Assembly (NCBI RefSeq): GCF_047663525.1
Contig: NC_092588.1
Span: forward strand, 136,268,501-136,332,500
DNA length: 64,000 bases
Source of the DNA: Anas platyrhynchos
Taxonomy: Eukaryota > Chordata > Aves > Anseriformes > Anatidae
Reading direction: 5' to 3'
The position numbers and the translations under genes are program-made. Below the pieces are notes generated by a model. That model searched no databases and was not told where the DNA came from. It was given only the letters and a program-made list of their open reading frames with translations. Within the stretch, counting starts at the first letter, position 1. Each line of letters begins with the position of its first letter. Below, piece by piece: positions 1-12,600 of the stretch.

Positions 1-626
1 ATAGAACTGAATTAGGCTGCCAAATTCACTTGTGAGGCTTCATATCTTAAAATACACGTGTCCAGATGAAAACTCACTAACTTATTTGTTAATCACCTTT
101 GTTCCCCCTAAATGACAATACACTTTTGACTATACTAGGTTATTTTTTGATCTGTAACAATAAGCTCAGTGAAACCCCTACCACCAGTTTCACCCTCTGC
201 ATTTGGATAACACATGGCTGCATGGTTCCACCTATGCAGCTCTGCTACCAGGGTCAAACTCTAAAAGTTGTTCATCAAAGAGGTACAAGCCTGCTTTGAT
301 CTCAAGAAACGGAAGGCTGAACAAATATGCAAGACAACTTGCATGAACGGATACCACTGTTAGTGTACTGTGCCAGCATTAGCAGCAATTTTGTCTGTAG
401 TGAGCTCAGAGGAAAAAGCAAACAAAATAAATCCAAAACCAAACTGCAAACGTTGTTCAGGAAGGAACCCTTGAGAACAGCAGACTTGCTGAACTCAGGT
501 CTCCACTGCTTTGCACCTCAGGGTGCAGAGCAATGATTACGCTCAGTACAAGGCAGTAGAGAACCAAGCCTGCAATTTTCACGGTTCAAGTGAGCACAAG
601 AGCTTGACTTCCAGGACTTCATCTCT
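1..626 (-). other. CLDN12: CLDN12 3' UTR (5' part of it)
   Basis: This is the stretch downstream of the CLDN12 stop codon in the minus-strand sense. It holds no conserved reading frame; the small plus-strand ORFs at 99-299 and 327-536 look like chance frames. I see no AATAAA on the minus strand here, so the 3' UTR probably continues past the left edge of the window. That it belongs to the CLDN12 transcript is inferred from position only. Confidence 0.6.
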
Positions 627-1364
627 TTAGGATGTATGTGTCACAACAGGAATGTCGATTTCTATGGCAGAGAGGCGAGAGCGTGCAGAGTAGGGCTGAG
701 AGGCGTAGCTGTGCATGCTGGGGGCATGCGAATAGAGGGGCTGCCAGAAAGGAGACGGTAGGCTCTTACACGCACAATACCACAGAAATAACAAAACAGA
801 AGTGAAAAACAGGCCGCCGGCACTGGCAATGGCAATAAATACAGAGATGTCAAAGCTAAAGACAGGCTCGTATTTTCTGTTCAGATAATTGTTATAAAAA
901 ATGACCCAGACTGACGGAGTGAGACAAATTGCACATGCTAGCAGGAACAAGAGGCCGGCCACGAGATGGCAGCCCGCGCTGTTTACGAGGCATTTTGCCA
1001 GCTTGACATTTGGCACACTGGACACAAAGGCTGTGTTACACATGCCAATCAAGCAGAGAAACAGAGCTGAGACAGCAGTAAACATACTAAGCGGGAGGGC
1101 AAACTGAAGAACGCGCAAATCCAGCTGATCGACGGCCGTGTACCACTGCGGGTCATATATCACGCAGTCTCTGCTCCCATCAATGCGAGCGCACTTAATC
1201 CAGAGTCCGGTGTAAACGGTGACATTCCTCTCGTTCTTGTTGAAGGTGTACAGTCTCATTTGCCTCCAGTTTGGAAGCAGAACCGCCGCCAGCAGTCCGG
1301 CCACTGAGGCTGTTCCGCTGAGGAAGGCCAGCACTGTTGCTGCATGAACGTCCCGGCAGCCCAT
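627..1364 (-). CDS. CLDN12: claudin-12, complete single coding exon (245 aa)
   Basis: Claudins are four-pass membrane proteins that form tight-junction strands; claudin-12 is an atypical member linked to paracellular calcium permeability. The frame is complete and close to mammalian claudin-12 throughout, for example in its C-terminal tail ([16 protein letters not shown]). Visible features: TM1 at about residues 8-30, then the first extracellular loop with the claudin signature W33...GLW(53-55)...C58...C67; TM2 about 87-110, TM3 about 130-155, TM4 about 172-198. An NVT sequon lies at 47-49. The C-terminus ends THTS and lacks the usual claudin YV PDZ ligand, as known for claudin-12. The start is the first Met of the frame matching family start [12 protein letters not shown] splice acceptor (GGCAG) at about 1384-1388 precedes the ATG by 19 nt, so upstream non-coding exon(s) are expected, probably from the CpG island near 5.5 kb. 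Confidence 0.97.
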   Translation of the reverse strand: MGCRDVHAATVLAFLSGTASVAGLLAAVLLPNWRQMRLYTFNKNERNVTVYTGLWIKCARIDGSRDCVIYDPQWYTAVDQLDLRVLQFALPLSMFTAVSALFLCLIGMCNTAFVSSVPNVKLAKCLVNSAGCHLVAGLLFLLACAICLTPSVWVIFYNNYLNRKYEPVFSFDISVFIAIASAGGLFFTSVLLFLWYCACKSLPSPFWQPLYSHAPSMHSYASQPYSARSRLSAIEIDIPVVTHTS

Positions 1365-1383
1365 GTCTGCCCGCTGATGCTTC

Positions 1384-4300
1384 CTGCCATTAAAAAGGAG
1401 AATTCAATTAAAAATAAATCAGCAGGTGCAAGTCTATGGAGGAAGGAGTGATTACTGTTCACTTGACTTGTGCCGGCTAAATCAACTTGCGTCACTGCAT
1501 GGGCTTTTAACAGAGCTCCCTGGGAGAAGCTCAGCCACCGAGTTTGCATGATTTAAGTTCACCTCTCCCTTTCTTTAGCCTAGATGTGACATTGTAGTGT
1601 GTGTGTTCAGCCCTGCCACGCTGCCATGGCAGTAAAAGGGGAATTGTTTAAAACAGCATTGTTAGAGAGACTGGACAGGAACGCATTCATGGGCAGTAAT
1701 ACATCATCCAGATGGGCCAAATTCAGAGTTGCAAACTTGTGGAGAAGGCACTGTTGAATAATTTATTGATTTTTTTTTTTTATCCAAGCAATTAACACCT
1801 CTTCCCCACTACTTCTGCTTTTCAAAAATTAGATGTCCAAGCACATAATTCCAGAAAGCTGATGGCTTTTCAGCTTTCACATTTTCCTCTTCAGAGGAAG
1901 TCTTGAAGAGTACTGCTTCCTTTTCAATACAAACACTTTGTACCTAGCACAACCCCTTGTCTGACCACGAGGGACAACCTGCAGAGATTATGGGAAACAG
2001 TTCCAATAACAGGTATTAAAAAATATATATATCCAAAAAATACTTAAGTAATCCCATCCCTGGATACCTGAGATATTTTATGAAGGCCTAATACATAATA
2101 GATGCTGGGCACCTACTCCAGAGTGTACTTGAAGTAAGACATTAAAAATTATAGAACTTAAAAAATCGGATGATTCTTTATGCTGCCCACTGAGAGTCGT
2201 TAGGTCATGAACTCCTACTGAAATTTCTTCTGAATCGTTACACTGCATTGTGCTTATTTGTCTCAAGTCATAAAACAGTTCTTTAGGTACCAGAAGTTCT
2301 ACCTAATACACATACAAATAAATATCTGAATCTTAAAAAGGTTAAAGATGTGATTGCAACCAAAGAGGAAATTGGATCTGATCCCCTCTACTTTTGTGTA
2401 CCTGGAAACATCAAATGCCCACGGACCTTACCAGATAAGGTATTTCCCTGTACACTTGCAGCAGACTACCAGCATTGTCAAGCTATACAGCTAGGCAGCA
2501 TTTCATTGCTTTATAGAACAATAAATCTCAATTTGTTTCACAAGAAAGCATTAGGCATTTATTTACTTTTTATCCTATCTAACCCTGAAGAATTTCATGT
2601 AATGGCTGCAATGGTATCTTGGTAACGTTTAACTGTTGATCATACTCTTTTGAAAAAGCACTGCTGAAAGAAAATAACGACAACCACATTTATGCTAAAA
2701 AAGCACCTAATTCATCAAAAAGATGCCATTATATGTTTGCTAAGCACAACTAAGCCTGGACAAACTACTGCTCTCATTGCCATAACCTTTCCAGATAGCA
2801 GGTCATTAATAGAACATCCCTGGGTAGGGGGACTCACGATTTATTTCCATCATAACTGATTAAAGCTTAACCATCATGGTCAGAGCAACCACCTTACCAA
2901 AGATATGGAACTGTAAGAAGTGAGCCTGGGGGTACAATCTAGTACAGCACCTAATTTTGATCTTTGTGGGCTTGCCACTTCTGCTCTTCCATAAAGAGTT
3001 TGCCTTTACCCGGATAAAACTTCCACACAGGCAGCGCATGCTCTGGGAGGGAGCCCTACCAAAAGCAGCTGGAATAAGCATAAAACTGAAAATGTTCAGA
3101 AACCGCTGTTTCTGCAATTCATTTGCAATAGTAGATGATGAAAATCTGGGCAGGATTAATTCAGGGTGGGCAGTACAGAACCAGCGTACTCACCCGTGAT
3201 GTGTTCAAGAGAAACCTTAGCAGCTTTTAGAAGTAGGAAAAGAGGTGTTGCTGGATCTAGGAAACAAAACAAGGAGAAAGTCAATGCCACAGTTGTTTCA
3301 TGCACTACCAGCATTTGCTTACATTGCAATTGAGAGACATGGAACTTCAGGTACGCTTGCATTAGGCCAACTCCTTCACCTTCCTAGAATTTACTCTTTT
3401 GTTATTAATCAAAAAAAAAAAAAAAAAAAAAAACAAACAAGCTACTTTTTGTTCCTCCCTGATGACTTTTCCCCAGAGCACGTTCCTTCTGTCTACCTAT
3501 CTCAGTCATTATGCAACAGATAAGAAGAGTAGAAGAAAACTACCTTTCCATGGGTATTCTAGGATATTCAGAGATATTCACATCCTGAATTTTACACTTC
3601 TAGAAAAAAAAAAAAAAAGGAAAAAAAATCCATGTAAAGTAATACAAAATTATTATATCAGATGTTAGGTTCCAGGCTGTGCTTTCACAGCGGTGAGGAA
3701 GAAGCTGAATGACTTTTCGTGTCTGAGAACAAAACAGACGCTGAATTGTTTATATCCTTGTGGTTCTCTATTCCTTCCTGGCTTCTACACAAAGGTTTGA
3801 AGGAAAAGGGAGAAAGGCAGGAAGCACTGGTGACGGTTTTTCAGTGGCTGGCCAATACTTCCAGAGGAAAAAGGATTGTCTTATGGATTATCTTTACACC
3901 TACATCTGGGAACCACACCACAGTGCCCCAAGACCAGCTCTGCAGGTCCTAATAGGAGGATCACTCCTACACCAGACAGGGTGTCAGACCTATAAGCACT
4001 TCTTTATGCAACTTCAAGAGCTACAGCCTAAACGTCAGCTTGCCGTACCACCATGCTCAAAGACTTAGTTTATTTTAAATCTCCTATATCAAAACTTGAA
4101 ATGTAACATTCATATACACAGTGTCCTAGGCTGCAGCATAAAAGAAACTCTTCTGTCAAACCAGCTGGGCATGAGAGGCTTTACTGCCTTTATTCACACA
4201 AACCCACGCTTTTCACTAAATGAGAAAGTGAACTTTTGAGCCCAGAGTCCTGCAATATGAATGCGAGACACTAACGTGAAGGCACAACCAGCTCAAGCAC

Positions 4301-5199
4301 CCCACTGGATTTCCACTGCCAGGTTAAAGAGCCAGGGCTGTTGTGACTGAATGCTGCCATTCGGCAGTCACCTACCTACACAGGGCAGCAGAGGTCAGTG
4401 TCACCACGTTCACTTCCACTGAAACAGAAGCAGCAGCTCTTCTTTTTTTTTTTTTGAGTCCTGAACTAAAAAAAAATAAAAATAAAAACATCAAGTTTTC
4501 TGTGCATTTAGCAGCAACCTAAAAAAAAAAAAAAGTACAGATCTCCTTCTGGAGGTTCACACCCCTAAAAATATCAGCTAGTGCTCACTAACAACCATAA
4601 TTAAGTAGAAAATTAGTACTGGCGAACATATGTGTCAGAACTGCACTGTGCCCAGCCTAGGAGTCCCCTCCCATTAACTGATGAAAACCTGAGGTCACCA
4701 GCTGTTGTAACACATGTACAGGGAGCAGGTACGGAATATTCTGCAACACCCAGTTCAGGAAGGCCTCCACTTCTGTGGATGTGGAGTTCATTTTTTATTC
4801 TGCCATGGTTTAGGCCACCTGATTTTTTTCTTTATTGCTGGTAGCATGGAACAACTAGGAACCTCAGTCTTGCCTTTGAGTCCAGACTGAAGCTCCTTAC
4901 ACAGAAAGCACCTTACAGCTGTAATACTTGAGGCTCTTGTATCTGATGCAGAAAAGCAACCAGTCCTAATACCATTTCAGGAATACATTTTCCCACAGCA
5001 TTACATTTTACCTTAGCCTAAAGACCCATGTTGCTGAAACAAGAGCTGCGGGCTGGAACTGGTCAAAACCTGGCAAATTAATTCAGTACCCATGAGCTAA
5101 TGAAATGAAACAAAAGGAAGAAAGAGGAAAAGGAGGAAAGTTACATGGATTGATAGAGGCATCCTGCGCTGAGTAAAGCAGGATGGAAGCAGTAAAGTG
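1384..5199 (-). other. CLDN12: probable CLDN12 5' intron, no gene seen
   Basis: This stretch lies between the splice acceptor of the CLDN12 coding exon and the CpG island expected to hold its first exon. No frame shows family resemblance. It contains A-runs (23 A at 3411-3433; shorter ones near 3605-3628, 4441-4455 and 4521-4534). Additional CLDN12 non-coding 5' exons could be hidden here; I cannot pick them without transcript data. Confidence 0.45.
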
Positions 5200-5385
5200 A
5201 GTCACAGAACCATTAGGGTTGGAAAAGCCCTCCCATGTCCCCAAGCACCACGTCCAACCTCTCCCTGAACACCCCCAGGGACGGTGACTCCACCACCTCC
5301 CTGGGCAACCCGTCCCAACACCTGACTGCTCTCTCTGAGCAGAAATGTCTCCTCATTTCCCACCTGAACCTCCCTTGGCTCAACT
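5200..5385 (-). mobile_element. CR1 LINE 3' fragment
   Basis: Read on the minus strand this is the 3' end of a CR1 retrotransposon, the dominant LINE of birds and reptiles. On the plus strand one sees the familiar reverse complement: an opening near 'cagaaccattagggttgg', then 'cacgtccaacctctccctg' and 'ctccctgggcaacc'. It is 5'-truncated, as most CR1 copies are, and abuts the CpG island. The ORFs crossing it on both strands are shadows. Confidence 0.85.
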
Positions 5386-5605
5386 CGACGCCCGCTCCCG
5401 CACACGGGGCTCCAACACCGCCGCCGCCATCACCGCCACCGCCGCTCCCTTCCCCTCCGCCCATCGGGAGGCGGCGCCCCGCGGCATTGTGGGATTGTAG
5501 TCCAGCGCCGCCGCGCTGCCGGCCCCCGCCACCCCGCGGGGACTACAACTCCCAGCACCCCCCGCGCCACCCCCCTCGCCTCACCTCAGGCCCCGCCGCT
5601 GTCCC
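5386..5605 (-). promoter_or_regulatory. CLDN12: CpG island, probable CLDN12 promoter and first exon
   Basis: This is an abrupt GC-rich, CpG-rich block in AT-rich surroundings, about 4 kb upstream of the CLDN12 coding exon and about 1.1 kb downstream of the GTPBP10 stop. It holds two facing ZNF143/SBS-like motifs: GGACTACAATCCCACAATGC read on the minus strand (5484-5503) and GACTACAACTCCCAGCA on the plus strand (5541-5557). A good splice donor on the minus strand, GAG|GTGAGG, cuts after position 5585 and could end a 5' non-coding exon. The exact start site cannot be read from sequence. A bidirectional promoter is possible. Confidence 0.65.
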
Positions 5606-6169
5606 CGGTTCAGGGGAAGGCTGTAAATAATCCTAAAACGGGGAAATAATCCTAAACCTACACTAACGATAAAATAAACGGGTTATGCGTAATTATAGCT
5701 TTCTTCCCAGTGACTGCTTTAAAAAAAACGTACAGAGACAGGGTTCGATTAGTAGGCATACACTGAGGGATCAAGTTGGGAACCCTTCGATTGCCTTAAT
5801 TTGCTTTGCAATCAGAATAGCTTTGAAGTGGAAAACACCCTTTTCAACACCCGACTTCCGATTTTTTTTTTTTTATGTGAAATGTAAACATGCTGTTTGT
5901 AACACAAAAACTGGAACATCAACTATTCCCCAAACCATACAGCTGTGTTGAAAAGCTGTCATGTGCATCCTCAGAGCTGAGCATCCATCCACATCTCCAC
6001 AGAAGGCACAACTGCCAAAGTAGGTTTGGAAATTAGGAATCAGGATTTACACAGTCAAGAGGATTACAGTAGGCAGTAGCATGTGTGCAGAAAAAAAAAA
6101 AACAACACACACACACCCAGACACAAGCCTTGCTTTATCATGCTCCTAGAAGTCACTTCCTTACAAACA
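5606..6169. other. intergenic spacer between CLDN12 promoter and GTPBP10 3' end
   Basis: This short spacer separates the CLDN12 CpG island from the presumed end of the GTPBP10 3' UTR. No gene or clear repeat is visible beyond A/C-rich low-complexity sequence near 6091-6125. Confidence 0.4.
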
Positions 6170-6175
6170 TTTATT
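6170..6175 (-). terminator. GTPBP10: candidate polyadenylation signal of GTPBP10
   Basis: TTTATT on the plus strand reads AATAAA on the minus strand, about 500 nt past the GTPBP10 stop codon. It would end a 3' UTR of roughly half a kilobase, just before the CLDN12 CpG island. Transcript support is needed; other weaker hexamers exist. Confidence 0.4.
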
Positions 6176-6673
6176 TGTTTTCCTTTAGAACTTTACAAAT
6201 AACAACAAAACCCCACCATCTGATACCCCTCCAAGCAGCAGAACTCATTCACCTGTGAAGCACTGGACCCTGCAAAATTTCTCCAGCAGTACCCCATCTC
6301 CTGGGTACTTCTGACATTCACAGCAAAAGACGCAAGTGCTTCAAGTCGCTCCTTCACTATCTCTGACGGCTCTAAGTTCTTCTTTCCATCTCATTTGGCA
6401 AACAATATTTCAGGGTTCATCAGATGTTAAGCAATGCTTTGAGATGCACATACTTTGTTCTCTACTTTGTTGAGTCAGTAGCCAACACAATTCTGAAAAA
6501 CTGTTCTTTTCCTGCATTCCGCTTTACCCAAGCGCTACGAGGAATTAAGGCAATGGAGGAGAGCAGAGAAGTGGGCAGTGATGGTAGAAGGAACAAAATA
6601 AAAATGTCTGCGTAGCAATGGGCTCATGTGCATACAAAAATATATTAAAATGCGTTGGGTCTAGCCAGGAATG

Positions 6674-9600
6674 CTAGCCTCTGTGCTTTTGTTCTGAAGT
6701 CTGTAAAAGTAATAGTTTATTTTTCCGATATTCTGCGTTCTCCTGCTCTGCTTCCTCATCTAATGATTTTCTTACACATGCTTTTAGTTCCTCGATTCCT
6801 TCTCCAGTATACGTAGATATAGGGACTATATCTCTGAATTTGAGTGTATTCTCAGGAATCACTTCTTCCTGTTGTAAGTGTAAGGAATCTGAAACATCAT
6901 ATTGAAAGAGTCAGTAAAACCCATAAAGCACATCACTGCAAAGCCCACAAAAGCCCACTTAATTTAGAAAACTAACTTTCATCAATTACAATAGAAAAGC
7001 ATAACTAGAATTATTACAGAAGTATTGGTTCTTAACTCATCTTTAAAGAATAGCTGAAGTCTTAGAAGATATGCACTAACTTAGCACTTGTATCCTACCA
7101 TGCTTAAGCTCTGACAAGCTGAGTTTATGTCCTTACTTTAAAATGAGTACAAAGAAATTCCACACTGTAGAATATGCGAAGTGAATCTTTTTAAGGTTTC
7201 CTGGGTCCAGGAAATATGAAGAAATTCACCCCAATGTAACAGCAAAATTGAAACAAACCTACATAGGACTGCCCAGCATCTTCATGTGCGTTGGCCAAAG
7301 TCTTTAAGCCATAAATCGTATATACCTCGGTGTCTATAATGGCACTTTCAAAGGATGTTATTGTTATTCAGAATAGCTAAACTGGAAGTTTACCCTCCCA
7401 TACAATAGATGGGCAAGGTATTCCAGGATTGCTCTGTTTTATTAAAAATACCTCCCCAACAGTGAGGCCAGAGCACTCAAAATGCACACAAAGAATACAT
7501 TCAGATTCTAACAACAGCTTGCCAATGCAAAGTTACCCAAATTACATCTTTTTAGTGTTTTTGTCAAAGTTAATTGCTGAAATATAATTTACCTTGAGGA
7601 TTCTGTAGTTGTTTCATAAGCTCATTCAAGTTATCTTTTGCACAAGGCAAATCCATTTTATTAATGGCAAGAAGTGCAGGCTTTGTCAGAAGTTCCTCTT
7701 TGTACTGCTCCAGTTCCTTAGAAGATGAGTAAATACACCTTAGTAAGTATTTGTAGTTTAAAAAGTGTTTCTTCAATGTTACAACTACTCTCTCATTTGT
7801 TTGTCTAAAGAGTCTCTGCGCCTAGAGCTCTGAGATTTATTCAGGAGCTCAAGGTTGATGTATCAAAGCAGTCTGACAGAAGGAAAACAGTTCATATCTA
7901 GTTTAGTTCAGTAACGAAATTCTTTGGAGAGCTTTTTAATTCTTAAGCATTTTAGTGGACAACGGCTTATACCAGAAAAACCACAAGCATCACTCAGCTA
8001 AAAATAAACTCAGCAACAAGCTGAACATCAGCAGATTTATCACCTAAAGCTGTAGAGCTACAGAGAAAAGCTGCTAAACTTGAAATTAGGTAAACTGTAT
8101 TATTTTAATCAGAAGTAAGGATAACAGATGGAAACACTGAATTCCTGCAAAACTGGGGCCTGTTTCACTTCTATTAGGCTATGTAGCAAGGGCACTGAGG
8201 CAGAGATTTAACTGTACCCACGTATAGTTAATTTTCCCATTTCTACTTCCTAAAAGGCTACTAAACTGGAGAACTGAAAAAGTTGCATCCTTTCACCTTC
8301 ACTTGACCGTGAGAAATATCCCAGTTGCTGCACAGATAAATGAAGGAACTGTTATGCTCAAAAGTAAAGCAGTTTCATCTGCATGATTAAAACAAAGATT
8401 TTATAATTCCAAAGAATGTTAAACTTGTTAATTGGCCCCTGTACTGTAAATCCAGAAAACACATTAAGATTTGGAACTTCTTGATCAAAACTGAACCTCT
8501 TTCTTGGCTCAACACGCAACTACAATTGACAGATAATTAGGAAGATGAGAAGGTACCTTTGTTAGAAGCAATATGGTTTCAAAGGCTGTTCTGAAACGAG
8601 TCTTAGTAGACAGTTGAAACCCAGAAATATCCACCTGAAAAAAAATATATAAAAAAAAGAGCTTTTTGTTTTTGAAATTATGTTATATCTTCCATCAACC
8701 ATTTCGCAGGGCAATGCCCATGGACATGTCCTCATTCCTGGCTAAATAGTAGGGGGCAACTATATACCAAAGTACCAAAGGAAAACCATAGACACTGAAA
8801 GCCCAGAGTGTTTGGTTCTGACAGGGTGCTTCTCAAAGCTCTGCCTTTCAAACCTCTATTTAAGGAGATCTTGGGAGGGAAGGGGCTAAAAAAAAAGTTA
8901 CCCACCAACATTAATTATGCTTGGAACACTTCCCTGCTCTAAATTAATTGGCAACTTTTAGTCATAAATTCTGTTTAAGGATTTATCATCAGACATTTGT
9001 CTGAACTTTCCATTCTAAAAACAGTATTGCAGCTATATTTATTAAAAAACATGTAAATTACAAACAATTTCCTAAATTCCAACTATACTGCAATTAAGAT
9101 GCATTTACTGCACTGCCTTTAATTTCAATTAGCTGTAGACTTTATTCAACTTACTACTAAGAGAAGATGTTTGGTTCTTTCTACATGTTTGAGAAATTTG
9201 TGCCCCATCCCTTTGTTTACATGTGCACCTTCGATCAGTCCAGGGAGATCAGCTACCAGTATCTGGGAAAACAAAAGTTTCAAACAGAAGATTTCCAATA
9301 AGCAAAAACAGTAATTTTAAACTTTTAATGTCTACTACGATTTTATATAAAGAAAAGAATCCAGACACAGGAAATGTGAGGAGAATCTATTTTGAGAGGC
9401 CCCCGTTACAACAACTATGTACTCCTTGGAACAGCATGGAGAATCAGTTGTCTGGCAGCATGCATGGGCTGTTCCAATACATTTAGAACAGATTTAAACA
9501 AAATGCTACTATTACAAAGGCAGCGTGCTCCTCATGTTCCCCGATCTATTTATTTGTAGCTGTCTGAAAACCAGAAAATAGAGGGTAATAACTCCTCTGC

Positions 9601-12600
9601 AAAGATCTTGCAAAATTTACCTAATACTTGAGACCAAGAAGTCTGATACTCCCATGTTCTAGAGTCTATCTAGTTTGTATAGCATTCAAACTATCAGTGA
9701 AAAAGAAAATGAAGTTTGTTCCTTGTGGCTACAGAGAATCATTATTCCAAATGCAATCCCACTAAACATTGTCCCTATGGACATGAGAAGCTCCAAGAAT
9801 TTCTCCTCTGCTCTTCAGCTGCAATGACATTTTGATTAGCCTACCAGCTGCCAAGCAGAGCCCAGCTAGAGCTACCAAACTGGACAGGGATCCTGTCACT
9901 TTCTCTGCTGGTTTGAAGGAGTGTGTGCAGTTGTAAAGAAGAGAGAAGAAAGACTGAAAAAGAGCATAATACTAAAAATCCCACATCTACTCAGTAACTC
10001 ATAGAAAGCTAAGACAGAGTGAAGCAAAAGGCAAAAGCAGGGGCTTCAAATCTCTGATACTCATTTAGACAGCAACTGGATTCAATTAAGCAGGGCCCAA
10101 AGCCAGCAAGCCAGCATGCTAAGACTTCCAGCATGCAACATACTGTTGAAGGGGGCTTTCTGCTATGAGTGAGTTTCACTCCCCCTTCTCTGTCGCGTTT
10201 TAACCATTTTCCTAAATATTTCAGTCCTTGCTTCAGAATTTTTGATCTACAGGGACATGAGAGAGAGCTGGGTGAACTGCATACTCGGGAGAGAATAACT
10301 ACAGAGCTGGAACAGAAAGATCTGCTTTCTGGTGTGATGCATTCTGGTGCTGTACTGGCATCACCACTCTTTTCCTGACTTGTCTTTCAAAGAATATTTT
10401 TATAGAGCTCAAAGAACTTCAGATTCTCTTAAACAGCATTTGGTTCAGATATTCTGGTAAAATATGTGAAAGCATCTGCCAACTTCCATGATCTTGTGTT
10501 AGGACCTGAACTCCAGCCTCATACTCAGATCCTCCACTTTTGTGTCATTGTATAACAAGGTCTTTTTGCAAGTAAAAAGATAGTGACTCAGATGGCAACA
10601 CATAACTAGCATTCATTTTCTTATTTACAATATACTAAAATAACTGCACTGCTATATATTTCTTTAAAAACTTCAGTGTTCTGCACGGAGAAAAAGAAAG
10701 ATACAGTGAACCACCCTCTTGTGAATGACAGGACAGTCACCTCAATTATTGCTCATAATTGCTCACCTCTTGTTTTCAGCAGTTGCAATACTGAGAGCTG
10801 AATTATTTCCTCTTACTCACAGCTGCTCACTGTGATCGCAATCAGCAGCTCCCTTGATTTTAGAAGAGGGGTATGTTGTCCAGACAGTTCTTATATAGCA
10901 CCCAGCACTGTTGTGTAAAAACTATGAAATGCAGAATCACCCAAGAAGTAAAGGTCATTGAAAATGACATCAAACGGGCTGCAGAAAAGCAACCCAGGAG
11001 TGCAAGCAGTTATCCTCCTGGAATGTAACAGCAGGAAGAGCAGGAGTTCCCGACTCTTGGCAGGTAGTTTTTCAGACTAAGAACAATCCTGTTATTTGCA
11101 GCACCATTTTTGAGGATAGGTTACCTTTAATTAGCAGCTAAAACGAATATACAGGAAGTTTCTCTTAGATGCATGCATCTCTACAGAGAACTGTCCAGTT
11201 CAAAGGGACGAACACACATTTCTGAGAAAGCTATACTTTGTATATTCCACAGACTGATACGTTTGTCTTAACTTGTACAGATCACCTGAAATCCTGAATG
11301 TTTTTAAGAGCCTGGCAAATTAAATTTACTTCCTTTAACACACAATTTTGTTAAAGGGTGATAAATAAAGGCTTTGACTATCAGCTACTGAATCCCCTAA
11401 GATTATTCCTTCCGAAAAGGAAAAGCGTTTTCTGGCTTTTCATAACTGAGGGGTATGCTTTCCTGGTTAACTCATGTGAAACCCTTTTATTCATTTGCCT
11501 TTTATCTTTGAAGCGGAGAGCACAGCACTGCCTGTGTCATACACTTAATAACACATCAAAGTTTCAAGCTTGAAGAATCAAAATGTTTGCTTTAGCCTTA
11601 CATGAACCAGGGGTCCAACTCTGTAGGACAACACTAGTAGGACTCCCATTTAGCTTTTTTTTCCCCCCCAGGGAATGCTGTATAAAGGATTCTAGGCACC
11701 CCAGAATTATTTGACAACATTAACTGAGGAGGCTGGATGGAACTGAGTTCACAATACATAAGGTGGTTTGTTGCTCCAGAAGACTGGAGCTCCAGCACAC
11801 TACAAAAGGAACTAGACCCAGGTACCTCACCCCTCAGGTACTGCGCTATTCTTGCTGTTCAGACAATCACTCTAACTTTATTTTTTTTTCTTTAAATAAT
11901 AATAATAAAAAAGTCAGAGCAGCCAAGCCAGAATAGTAAGTTATAGCAACTATATTCCTTTTCATTCACTACTATGGATCTGTAGCTGCTAGACGAATTT
12001 GCCCCTATTTAAAATTCATTCTGAGAATTTATTCCAGAGCTCTCAGTATAGCCAACTTCCACAACATGTGCCTCCTCTAAATACGAATAACAAGTTAGTC
12101 TCTGAAACAATTATTTTTAACCAAGATTATAAAGCAGGATTAGAAACAGAAAAGAGATGGGAAAATGAGAAGCCATTTATTAAAGTGACACAAAATCAGT
12201 TCAACTTCACATAAGACAGCTTTATTACTGTCATATTATAAAAGATATTCTTTCACTACTGGATAAAATAGTGTTTTCTCCACAGATTCCATTAAATTCA
12301 TGTAATTGTACTATATGTATGCATTATATATACACCCATACAAAAAAAACACACTCAAGTTATGTTTCCATTTCTTTTGGGATGATTTTAAGCAACATAA
12401 CCATTATATACCACTAAAAACCAATGAGAATGGGCTTTCATACCAACCTGTTTATAATCTGCATACATGATCTTTCCTAGTTGAGGCTGTATTGTTGTAA
12501 CTATGACAAGGGAAGAAAAAGAAGAGGGGGAAGAAAACAAAACAGTTGTTAACATTTTCAAAACCTGTTAATGTTAGAAAATATTTAAATGTTGCAGAAT

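Noticed and set aside
3411-3433. Long A-runs considered as tails of SINEs or processed pseudogenes
   Set aside because: No transposon body or gene-like sequence precedes any of the long A-runs, and CR1 elements lack poly(A) tails; simple homopolymers fit better.
5235-5630. 131-aa plus-strand frame rich in proline
   Set aside because: It runs through a CR1 fragment into a CpG island; proline runs come from GC-rich repeats. No domain.
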